Position numbers and translations under genes: made by a program. Shown in pieces: positions 1 to 6,177 of a stretch of DNA of 9,940 nucleotides. Source of the stretch: Actinomycetota bacterium (GTDB lineage: Bacteria; Actinomycetota; Geothermincolia; Fen-727; Anoxymicrobiaceae); the NCBI GenBank assembly GCA_018894655.1, contig JAHIPE010000147.1, forward strand, positions 1 to 9,940. Reading direction: 5' to 3'. How positions within the stretch are numbered: the first letter of the stretch is position 1; each line of letters opens with the position of its first letter. The notes beneath the pieces were generated by a model. That model ran no database searches, had not been told where the DNA came from, and worked only from the letters and a program-made list of their open reading frames with translations.

Positions 1-147
1 GAACCCAAGGAAGTAACCGATGAGAGCACCGATCGTCAGTAACCAAAACAGCCGTTTCACACTTATATTCCCTTCTCCCTTTGGCGCGTTGCCTATCGAC
101 CCGGCAAGTTCCCTGACGTTGAACTCGAAGGACTTCATCTTCTTCAT
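1..147 (-). CDS. Partial small protein with a membrane helix, unknown function
   Basis: The reading frame opens at an ATG at 147 and runs off the left edge, giving 49 residues without a stop. The first half is hydrophilic (MKKMKSFEFNVRELAGSIGN). It is followed by a likely membrane helix beginning near residue 34 (LFWLLTIGALIGYFLGF). A second in-frame ATG lies at 138. The start is 10 bases after the stop of the dehydratase subunit gene ahead of it, so it probably belongs to the same transcript. The ribosome binding site is weak (GAGAG). No family is recognised. It could be a small membrane-anchored accessory protein, or the N-terminus of a larger membrane protein that continues outside the window. 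Confidence 0.5.
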   Translation of the reverse strand, partial: MKKMKSFEFNVRELAGSIGNAPKGEGNISVKRLFWLLTIGALIGYFLGF

Positions 148-157
148 GAAGTCGCTC

Positions 158-1579
158 TCAACCAGGAGTGGAAGCCTTCTTTCTTCGCTTCGGGCCTTTA
201 CGTTTCGAGACTACTTTGTCGACGAAAAGCTCGATCTCCTCCTGGATTATGCTCATGGGTGTGTGCCTCTTGTCGAACGAGTCCCCCACAAGGGTTAGCG
301 TGGGAACCTTGGTCTGCTTCATCAGTTCCCTTCGCAGGAAAGAGAGAGATCCCGCGGTGTGCTTGCAGGCGTGGTGACCAATGTAGACGCAGCAGTCAGC
401 CCCCAGGTCCTTCACCGCAAAGCTGATATCCTCCAGCCACTTGAGAGAGATTTCGCTGGCCCCCATCTGCCTGGTCATGGGGTAGTCGAAGGTGACCTCG
501 GACAGCCAGCGGAGCATCGACTCCTTCGATGAAGTGTCGACCGGCGGGAAGAAGTGAATGGCAAGGATATCGCCAAGGATGGAGATGCCCCGTTTCTCCA
601 TCCAGGGAAAGAAGCCGTGGAGATCGAAGAGTGCGAAGATGTAGCTGACGTAGACCCTCGCGATCTCCTTGGGGGCGGTGTACTCCCCCGTGCGCAGCCT
701 TTCCTTGGAGATATCGACCATCTTCCCCAGGAGCTCGATCGCCTCGTCCCTGCCCCACAGTTGGCTTCTCAGGAACAGGATGTTCGCGTTGAAGATGTTG
801 TGAACCGGGCACGGCCTGGCTTTCCTGAGCTCCCAGAACTCGTTGTAGAGGTCCGCCGCCCGGCTCGATTTCAGTACGACCTCGCGCAACCTCTGCTCGG
901 AGAGCTCCTCGCCAGCGAACTCCTCCAGGTTCTTGATCAGATCGCACAGGTACTTATGATAGAGTTCGCGGCCCCGCTCGGAGTCGTCAACCGGTTTCTC
1001 CAGGATGAACTGGGGGATTCCAAGGTAGTCGGCGGCAAAGGCGTGTATCTTGGCATTGGGATTGCAGCTACCGGGGGAGTTGGAGACTATGGCGTCCGGC
1101 TTCAGGCCCGGGCCCATGAGGAACGAGCCGACGGTCATCGTGTTGGCGGTACAAAGTGAGTCCGGGAGCCCTATGCCCATGGCGAAGTCCCAGAACCGCT
1201 CCCCCTGTCCGGCTAACACGTTGACGGCGAGGCCGGCGATGACCTCGGTGCATACCGGGAAGAGGTTCTCGAACGCGAAGATGATCTCCGGGGGGAACGT
1301 GAACGGGACGAACACCACCTTCTTGCCCTCGGCCTTCGCCCTCTGGGCCTCCCGGAGGATGTCTATGACCTTCTTTACAAAGAGGACCTCCAGGTCCCTG
1401 GCTGACCCGATCTCGAAAAGGCCCAGCACGGTGTTCCTGATGTCGGGGTTGACGTAGTTGGCGACCCCTTCCACCTCCTCGTCGCTAATGTGGTCGGGGA
1501 ACTTGTAGATCATGTCCAGGATATTCAAGGTGCGCTCGAAGGCGTTGTCACCCTCACGGAGGACGGGTGTCGGAATCAT
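158..1579 (-). CDS. 2-hydroxyacyl-CoA dehydratase family subunit (HgdA/FldB-like)
   Basis: This 473-residue protein belongs to the 2-hydroxyacyl-CoA dehydratase / benzoyl-CoA reductase family (HgdA/B, FldB/C, BcrB/C), cytoplasmic iron-sulfur proteins that remove water from 2-hydroxyacyl-CoA or reduce an acyl-CoA ring after ATP-driven electron transfer. Family hallmarks are VVFVPFTFPPEIIFAFENLFP (residues 88-108), SNSPGSC near 172, and the C-terminal DCCVYIGHHACK (395-406) with GIPQFILEKP and PTLTLVGDSFD strands. Cysteines at 110, 143, 172, 396, 397 and 405 include likely [4Fe-4S] ligands. The start is ATG, directly abutting the stop of the upstream subunit gene (TAGATG), with a GGGGGTG Shine-Dalgarno, so the two are translationally coupled. 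The C-terminus is a strongly basic tail (SKRKGPKRRKKASTPG), which is unusual for the family. The substrate cannot be read from sequence. A benzoyl-CoA-reductase-like or other small-molecule reductase role is the main alternative. Confidence 0.85.
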   Translation of the reverse strand: MIPTPVLREGDNAFERTLNILDMIYKFPDHISDEEVEGVANYVNPDIRNTVLGLFEIGSARDLEVLFVKKVIDILREAQRAKAEGKKVVFVPFTFPPEIIFAFENLFPVCTEVIAGLAVNVLAGQGERFWDFAMGIGLPDSLCTANTMTVGSFLMGPGLKPDAIVSNSPGSCNPNAKIHAFAADYLGIPQFILEKPVDDSERGRELYHKYLCDLIKNLEEFAGEELSEQRLREVVLKSSRAADLYNEFWELRKARPCPVHNIFNANILFLRSQLWGRDEAIELLGKMVDISKERLRTGEYTAPKEIARVYVSYIFALFDLHGFFPWMEKRGISILGDILAIHFFPPVDTSSKESMLRWLSEVTFDYPMTRQMGASEISLKWLEDISFAVKDLGADCCVYIGHHACKHTAGSLSFLRRELMKQTKVPTLTLVGDSFDKRHTPMSIIQEEIELFVDKVVSKRKGPKRRKKASTPG

Positions 1580-2704
1580 CTACGCACCACCCCCTATTCT
1601 CTCCATGAACGCCTGTATGCGGGTCTTGACCCTCCCGATATCCGCCCTTGCGCTGTACTCCTTCTCCAGTATCAGGACCGGTATCCCCTCTTCGGCCAGG
1701 TCCCGGCGCAGCAGGACCGCGTCCACCCCGTGCAGGTCGCAGAACTTGTTGTAAAGGACGATGACGCCTTCGACGTTCGCCCGCCGCGCCGTTTGAAGGA
1801 TGAAATCTCTGCGCTTGTCGTACTCGGTGTACATGCGCGGGCAGAAGAGGTTCGCCAGGTAGCTCTCGGCCAGGACGCGCAGCGGGTCTCCGCCCGTGTC
1901 GTAGTCCTGGCAGAACGCCCTTGCGCCAAAGCACTGGGCATCGGCTACGATAAGGCCCCCCATCCTCTCTATCTCCTCGAACCACTTGACCTCGTCGGTT
2001 GCGGCGCCGCAAAGCATCAGCCTTGCCCTGGGGGTCTCCCCTGGTGCGCCTTCCCTCTCCTCGACGACCCCGGAGAGCACCTCCAGGAAATCCTCGCTTC
2101 GCATCGAGGAGCCGTTGATGGTCAGCGCCAGCACCTCGCTCCCGTTGACCGCCGGCCTTTCCCGGCGACGGAGCGAGCACAGCTCCCTGAACATGCGCCT
2201 GACCTCCTGCTGCCTCTCCATGGCCGCGGTGAGGTCGGCGTCGGATACCTCAACCGAGAAATGTTCACAGATAGCTTCCTTTAGAAGCTCCAGTTCACCC
2301 TCGAAGTACTCCAGGGAGTCTTCCCCAAAGAAGTGGGGGACCTTCAGGTAATGGAAGAAACCAGGCTCATTCACACGTCGCCAGTTCTCGAACATCACCC
2401 GCATATGGTCGCAGCCGTTGCTCTCGATGATGCCGTCGAGGAAGTTGTAGGTGCCGTCCATGCCGAGCTGCAGGCAGGACCGGCAGAAGGAGCAGTTGAG
2501 CGGTGACAACTCCCCGTCGGCCAGGTACGTGTCGGGGTGACCCAGGGCCTTGAGCCGGTAAGGCAGCAGCCCCGCCGCCTCGATTATCTCAATCGGCATC
2601 GATACGCAGGTGTAGGCGAGCACCTTGCCCCCCCTGTCCTTCCAGTCGACAACGTAATCGGTCAGGATGGCGGCTTGTTCTTGAACTCCCAATGAAACGC
2701 TCAT
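1580..2704 (-). CDS. 2-hydroxyacyl-CoA dehydratase family subunit (HgdB/BcrC-like)
   Basis: This 374-residue protein is a second, clearly different member of the 2-hydroxyacyl-CoA dehydratase / benzoyl-CoA reductase family. Seen in sequence: the N-terminal YTCVSMPIEIIEAAGLLPYRL block (31-51) with Cys33, the CSFCRSC cluster at 71-77, GIIESNGCDHMR (91-102), LCGAATD (231-237), DAQCFGARAFCQDYDTGG (255-272), and KFCDLHGVDAVLLRRDLAEEG (320-340) followed by PVLILEKEYSARADIGRVKTR. Cys33, Cys98 and Cys322 fall where family members place iron-sulfur ligands. The ATG overlaps the TGA of the upstream repeat-protein gene by one base (TGATG) and is preceded by GGGGGGTGA. It most likely forms a heterodimer with the next gene product. 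The ATP-hydrolysing activator needed for electron injection is not in this window. Substrate unknown. Confidence 0.85.
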   Translation of the reverse strand: MSVSLGVQEQAAILTDYVVDWKDRGGKVLAYTCVSMPIEIIEAAGLLPYRLKALGHPDTYLADGELSPLNCSFCRSCLQLGMDGTYNFLDGIIESNGCDHMRVMFENWRRVNEPGFFHYLKVPHFFGEDSLEYFEGELELLKEAICEHFSVEVSDADLTAAMERQQEVRRMFRELCSLRRRERPAVNGSEVLALTINGSSMRSEDFLEVLSGVVEEREGAPGETPRARLMLCGAATDEVKWFEEIERMGGLIVADAQCFGARAFCQDYDTGGDPLRVLAESYLANLFCPRMYTEYDKRRDFILQTARRANVEGVIVLYNKFCDLHGVDAVLLRRDLAEEGIPVLILEKEYSARADIGRVKTRIQAFMERIGGGA

Positions 2705-4200
2705 CAGGTCACCCCCCGTTCCCGTTTGCCCACCAGGTTCCCTATGTAGCCTTTCACGAACTTGAATGTGGCCGAGAGAAGCGCCCGCACCACCGCCCGG
2801 GTCACACCCGGGTTCCTGAGCGCCGCGTCCGCGACCTGGGAGGCTGCGCTTTTCGCCGCCTTGTTCACCTGGTCCTCGTCCAGGCTCGCCAGGAACACGT
2901 CAAGGCTGCGGGCGATGACCTGCGGATCCTCGGCGGACAACTGGTTGTAGGAGGCCAGGGTGTTGTTCACCACTATGCCTAGAACCCCCAGCTCCGGTTT
3001 ACCGGCCGCGGTGCCGCCAAGAACCGCTCTGACGAACTCCGCGGTCAGCGTGCTTGCCGCCAGCCCCGCCTGCTCGGAGTCAACGCCCGAGAGGGCGTTG
3101 CCTATGATGGTACCGGCCAGCTCCGGGTCCCCGGCGGTGAACCGGTTGAACAGGACCAGGGCGGAGTTGAACACGGCGCCAAGCTCCCTGGCGCTGAAGT
3201 TATCTTTGAGGCCACCGGCCATCGCCCCCAACGCTTCCGGGGGGAGCGCCGTGGCCCTCTCGAGGATGGCCGACGTGGAGCGGATGGCGGAGTTGGATAT
3301 CGAAAGGAGCGCGCCACTGATCGCCAGTGCACCGCCCTCCTTCCCCAGTGCGTCGGTGGCGAGCGAGGTGGCGGCCGCCTCCATGTACTTGCTCAGGGCC
3401 GACACCGCCCTGGAGACCTCGATGAAATCGACGTTTTCTATGAAGTCCTCGCTCACGCTGGAGATGACCCCGGTGAAATCGGAGCTCCCGTCTCCCAGCA
3501 GGAGGTCGCCCCTTCGCAGGGTGTTGATGAATCTGGACACGCCGTTAACCGCCCCGCCCATCTCCTCCCAGTCGATCTCCTCCAGGATCTTGAACACGGC
3601 GTAGGTCATGGCTTCGGGTGGAAACCCGATGGAGTCAAGCACCTGGTTGAGCAGCTTCAGGGTATCGTTCACGTACTCGGGTATCAGGCTGATCAGGTTG
3701 ATGAGGGCGATCGGTTCCTCTCCTATCAACACCACCGCCTCGCGGCGGTACTCCATCTGAACCCGCGCCTTGTAGGTTAGGGACTTGCGGAGCTTCCCGT
3801 AGTCAATAGCCTTGATGGCGTCGGACGTTGTCTCGAGCTTGCTCCGGTTGAACAGGTCGGGGTCTCGCTCGTAGAACTGTATCAGTACCCGAGACAGGGA
3901 GTTGACCGCATCCCCGATACCGGCCCCGCTGATTTCTGAGAGGGAGCCGGCCATCATCCTGGCGCCGGCGTCGGCGGGGAGGCGTTCCAGGGCTTCGGCG
4001 AAGCCCTTGCACACCTGGACCGCGGTGTTGACGATGCTGGGGAACGCCCGGGTTACCTTTTGAAGCGACTCCTGGTCATCGCCGAACAGCTCCCGGGATA
4101 GCTCCGCGGGGTCCGCGCTCTCGATGCTCTCGACTAGCCGCATGATGTTACCGCCCAGGAGTTTCGCCGCGGAGGAAGCGGCAGCCTTGCCACCTTCCAT
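2704..4200 (-). CDS. Unknown helical-repeat protein coupled to the dehydratase genes
   Basis: No family is recognised. From the ATG at 4200 the protein has 498 residues, is almost entirely predicted helical, Ala/Leu/Ser-rich, with one cysteine (about residue 64), no signal peptide and no clear membrane helix, so it is probably cytoplasmic. It contains diverged repeats: LPADAGARMMAGSLSEISG (from about 74), FPPEAMTYAVFKILEEID (from about 193) and LPPEALGAMAGGLKDNF (from about 319). Each is followed by a GxAVNSLSRVLIQF-like helix, and two of them by a DPDLF/DPELA motif. A fourth, shorter copy near 400-430 ends in NQLSAEDPQVI. The frame extends upstream to a TTG at 4233, but GAGGTGAT sits 4 bases before the ATG at 4200, so that start is preferred. 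Its stop overlaps the start of the HgdB-like gene by one base, which suggests a linked job: assembly factor, scaffold or extra subunit. That role is inference. Confidence 0.8.
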   Translation of the reverse strand: MEGGKAAASSAAKLLGGNIMRLVESIESADPAELSRELFGDDQESLQKVTRAFPSIVNTAVQVCKGFAEALERLPADAGARMMAGSLSEISGAGIGDAVNSLSRVLIQFYERDPDLFNRSKLETTSDAIKAIDYGKLRKSLTYKARVQMEYRREAVVLIGEEPIALINLISLIPEYVNDTLKLLNQVLDSIGFPPEAMTYAVFKILEEIDWEEMGGAVNGVSRFINTLRRGDLLLGDGSSDFTGVISSVSEDFIENVDFIEVSRAVSALSKYMEAAATSLATDALGKEGGALAISGALLSISNSAIRSTSAILERATALPPEALGAMAGGLKDNFSARELGAVFNSALVLFNRFTAGDPELAGTIIGNALSGVDSEQAGLAASTLTAEFVRAVLGGTAAGKPELGVLGIVVNNTLASYNQLSAEDPQVIARSLDVFLASLDEDQVNKAAKSAASQVADAALRNPGVTRAVVRALLSATFKFVKGYIGNLVGKRERGVT

Positions 4201-4204
4201 ATCC

Positions 4205-4212
4205 ATCACCTC
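4205..4212 (-). promoter_or_regulatory. Shine-Dalgarno that sets the start of the helical-repeat protein
   Basis: GAGGTGAT, an eight-base match to the anti-Shine-Dalgarno complement, lies 4 bases before the ATG at 4200. This favours that ATG over the in-frame TTG at 4233 and over the ATG at 4206, which is inside the site itself. Confidence 0.6.
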
Positions 4213-4261
4213 TTTATCTGGATCGATGCCCAAGGCTTCGCTTCACTCATCAATGCCACAA

Positions 4262-4323
4262 GCGATGCATCTACCATCGCATAAGTTTACTATAACGGCC
4301 ACATTATTTTGTGCCTACGTCAA
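4262..4323 (-). promoter_or_regulatory. Possible promoter and inverted repeat before the dehydratase operon
   Basis: This leader of the left operon holds a TATAGT hexamer (4289-4294) that resembles a -10 box and a TTGACG hexamer (4318-4323) that resembles a -35 box. Their 23-base spacing is too long for a standard sigma70 promoter, so they may not work together. Just downstream of the TATAGT is a perfect 6-base inverted repeat, GCGATG (4262-4267) and CATCGC (4275-4280), with a 7-base centre, placed where an operator or leader hairpin could sit. Weak evidence. Confidence 0.25.
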
Positions 4324-4368
4324 TTCATCTATCTGAATAGCCCTATCCATCCATTGATATGGCCCACT

Positions 4369-4675
4369 TCAGCCCGGGATCTTGCCTTCTTCCTCCAGCG
4401 CCTTCTTGACCTTGGACCATATCTTCTCCCTCTTGTAGACGTCGCGGATATCGCTGATGCCGGGGAATGCTATGGCCTCCCCACGGCGGAGATTGGCACA
4501 GGTTGTGCATCCCACCACGCACTGGCAGGGATGAGCCACACGGGGCCCGTCATTACCCCATTCGTAACACCCCCTTGCTGCAGTTCATGCAGATGCCGCA
4601 CTTGACGCATTCATCCGGATCAATCGTGGGAAACCAAGCAATACTGTCTCTCGGGTATCCAATCAGCCAGGGCAT
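4369..4675 (-). pseudogene. Frameshifted two-cluster [4Fe-4S] ferredoxin
   Basis: Two adjoining frames together spell one ferredoxin. From the ATG at 4675, frame one reads MPWLIGYPRDSIAWFPTIDP then DECVKCGICMNCSKGV and soon hits TAA TGA. Frame two resumes as YEWGNDGPRVAHPCQCVVGC, then TTCANLRRGEAIAFPG and a Lys/Glu-rich helix ending EEEGKIPG at 4369. Removing one base at 4566/4567 (GTGTTACG read as GTGTACG) restores a single 101-residue frame. The first cluster motif is CX2CX2CX2C (Cys23, 26, 29, 32). The second is CX3CX2C (Cys52, 56, 59) with Arg63 (CGC, 4486-4488) where family members carry the fourth cysteine. The gene lies 34 bases after the ArsG-like gene and probably supplied electrons to that operon. 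Decay, or a sequencing error for the single base, are the alternatives. Confidence 0.8.
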
Positions 4676-4709
4676 TGCGCGCCGTCCGTTCTATACTCCA
4701 ATCGTCTTC

Positions 4710-5420
4710 TTAGAAAAACGACTTGACCAGCAACACCGTGTAATATATCCCGACACCGATGAAGATCACGCCGATGAATTTGCGAAGATACTTCTCAATT
4801 TTCTGCAGCCTTTCTATGTGCTTGCCGATCTCGGAAAAACCAACTGCCAGGGCCACCGCGAACACGATGACGGGCAACCCCGTGCCGAGACCGTATATGG
4901 AGGGAAGCGCTATTCCAGCCGTCGTGTCGAGAGCGAGCGGCATGAGCATTCCGAAGAACAGAACGGCGCTGTAAGGACAGAAGGCGAGGGCGAACAGAAT
5001 CCCCATCAGGAATGAGCTCACCAGGCCCCAGTCGCCTATTCTTTCCTGAAGTCCGGCGGTAACGCGGCCCTTGAAAACGGAGACGTTGATCACGTCGAGC
5101 ATTATCAGGCCGAACAGAATAAGTAGTGGCCCCAGGAATCTCTCGCCCGTCCACTGCAGGAACCGCGACATGCTGGATGACTTGAGCCCCACGTAGATAA
5201 GAAGCACACCGATAGCGGTATAGGCCACCATGCGCCCGGCGGTGTAGAGTATGCCCGCAAGGACCGTGTACTTCCTGTGTGTCAGCCTCTTGGAGATATA
5301 GGCCAGGGCGGCAACGTTGGTAGCAAGCGGGCAGGGGCTGACCGCTGTCATTATTCCCAGGAAAAGGGCGGCCAGAACCGGTATGTTCGTATTCCCGGCC
5401 ATCTCCCTTATGAAGTCCAC
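4710..5420 (-). CDS. ArsG-family/CcdA-like membrane protein, two membrane cysteines
   Basis: A 236-residue integral membrane protein with about six helices, of the CcdA/DsbD transmembrane superfamily. It resembles the set annotated as ArsG, proposed efflux permeases for aromatic aminoarsenicals. The two hallmark cysteines are present: Cys30 in AVSPCPLATN (helix 1) and Cys148 in ALAFCPYSAV (about helix 4). In CcdA/DsbD this pair carries thiol electrons across the membrane. Start is GTG with GGGAGG 10 bases upstream. It follows the ArsF-like lipoprotein gene by 40 bases and precedes the ferredoxin remnant. With CxxC proteins on both sides of it in the operon, a thiol-relay role is at least as likely as direct efflux. 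The superfamily is secure from sequence; the ArsG name rests on resemblance and context. Confidence 0.8.
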   Translation of the reverse strand: MDFIREMAGNTNIPVLAALFLGIMTAVSPCPLATNVAALAYISKRLTHRKYTVLAGILYTAGRMVAYTAIGVLLIYVGLKSSSMSRFLQWTGERFLGPLLILFGLIMLDVINVSVFKGRVTAGLQERIGDWGLVSSFLMGILFALAFCPYSAVLFFGMLMPLALDTTAGIALPSIYGLGTGLPVIVFAVALAVGFSEIGKHIERLQKIEKYLRKFIGVIFIGVGIYYTVLLVKSFF

Positions 5421-5460
5421 TATCCGGCAACCTCCCGGGCTACGCGTATATCGCTACTTC

Positions 5461-5931
5461 TCATAGGTATTTGGACAGATCTTCTTTGATGATTTGTTTT
5501 GCTTCATCGGGCTTGTCCCAGTACAGCCACACGTCCTTGATCTCCCGGTGAGTTCTCTTGCCGTCTCCCGAGATGATCAAGTAGAGCGATGAACCGCCGA
5601 CGTCCAGTTCGTCAACTAGCTCCCGGTTATTCTCATCCTCTATCTCAAGGGATCTGTACTCGAGCTTCCCATCTTCCATCTGCTCCTTGAAATCGTTCCC
5701 GGCGACCTCGCGGGCGTACTTCTCGATGTTGTTGCAGGACACACACCGGAACCTGGGGTGGAAGTGGACCAGCTCAACCTTCTCCACGTCACCCTTGGAG
5801 ATTGTGGAGCCTGAGCCATTGTCCTTCCTGGCCGCGCAGCAACCGGCGAGAAGGGCAACCAGGAGCAGAAACAGAAGCACCAGTGACGGGATCGCCTTGA
5901 ACCCCCTCATCCTCGTTTCGGCCTCCCTCAT
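5461..5931 (-). CDS. ArsF-family thioredoxin-like lipoprotein
   Basis: A 156-residue exported protein from the ATG at 5931. Residues 8-31 form a lipoprotein signal (MRGFKAIPSLVLLFLLLVAL then LAGC), with lipidation expected on Cys31. The mature part has a thioredoxin-like CxxC (RFRCVSCNNIEKYAREV, Cys63 and Cys66), the strand-rich EYRSLEIEDENNRELVDELD and a GGSSLYLII block. This arrangement matches proteins annotated as the ArsF subunit of a nitrophenyl (nitroaromatic arsenical) reductase. The ATG overlaps the stop of the thioredoxin-like gene (ATGA). Alternative starts are GTG at 5943 and ATG at 5910, the latter giving the most typical signal peptide n-region and having GGGAGG 11 bases upstream. 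Likely role: outer-face thiol partner of the ArsG/CcdA-like protein. Lipoprotein status is well supported; the reductase role is by family resemblance. Confidence 0.75.
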   Translation of the reverse strand: MREAETRMRGFKAIPSLVLLFLLLVALLAGCCAARKDNGSGSTISKGDVEKVELVHFHPRFRCVSCNNIEKYAREVAGNDFKEQMEDGKLEYRSLEIEDENNRELVDELDVGGSSLYLIISGDGKRTHREIKDVWLYWDKPDEAKQIIKEDLSKYL

Positions 5932-6161
5932 CCTTCGATCCACGACTCGACCTCTTTCCGGGAGGGCACCTTCCCGCTGGAGACGACCTCTCCGTCGACA
6001 ATCACCCCTGGCGTTGACATGACGTTGTACTCGGTGATCTCCACGAGGTCCTTCACCTCCTCGATTTGGACATCGCTACCCAGTTCCTCCGCCACCTCCT
6101 TGATCAGCTTCTTGGTGGCCTTGCACTTCTTGCAGCCGGTCCCAAGCACCTTGATCTCCAT
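5928..6161 (-). CDS. Small thioredoxin-like redox protein (CxxC)
   Basis: A 77-residue cytoplasmic protein of the thioredoxin-like 'redox-active disulfide protein 2' type (MTH895/TM0996-like). It starts MEIKVLGTGCKKCKATKKLI, with active-site Cys10 and Cys13, and has the cis-proline loop STPGVIVDGEVVSSGKVP (Pro51). The start at 6161 is chosen because AAGGAGG lies 5 bases upstream; the frame extends to 6194 inside the permease gene but without a good ribosome site. It follows the permease stop by 16 bases and overlaps the ArsF-like gene by 4 bases. Such proteins are common beside DUF318 permeases in arsenic operons. It is the likely cytoplasmic electron donor of the thiol relay and may fill the ArsE position, though ArsE identity is inference. 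Confidence 0.85.
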   Translation of the reverse strand: MEIKVLGTGCKKCKATKKLIKEVAEELGSDVQIEEVKDLVEITEYNVMSTPGVIVDGEVVSSGKVPSRKEVESWIEG

Positions 6162-6177
6162 TACGTCCTCCTTTTCT

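Noticed and set aside
1490..2284. A 264-codon plus-strand open frame opposite the dehydratase genes
   Set aside because: It lies antisense to two well-conserved genes and has Arg/Pro/His-rich shadow composition, with no recognisable motif.
2704..4200. Considered a membrane or phasin-like role for the Ala-rich protein
   Set aside because: No clear membrane segment or signal peptide, length far above phasins, and no polymer-synthesis genes nearby.
4369..4675. Programmed frameshifting in the ferredoxin
   Set aside because: The junction GTGTTACG is not a known slippery site, and a second defect (Cys to Arg) suggests decay; error or mutation is simpler.
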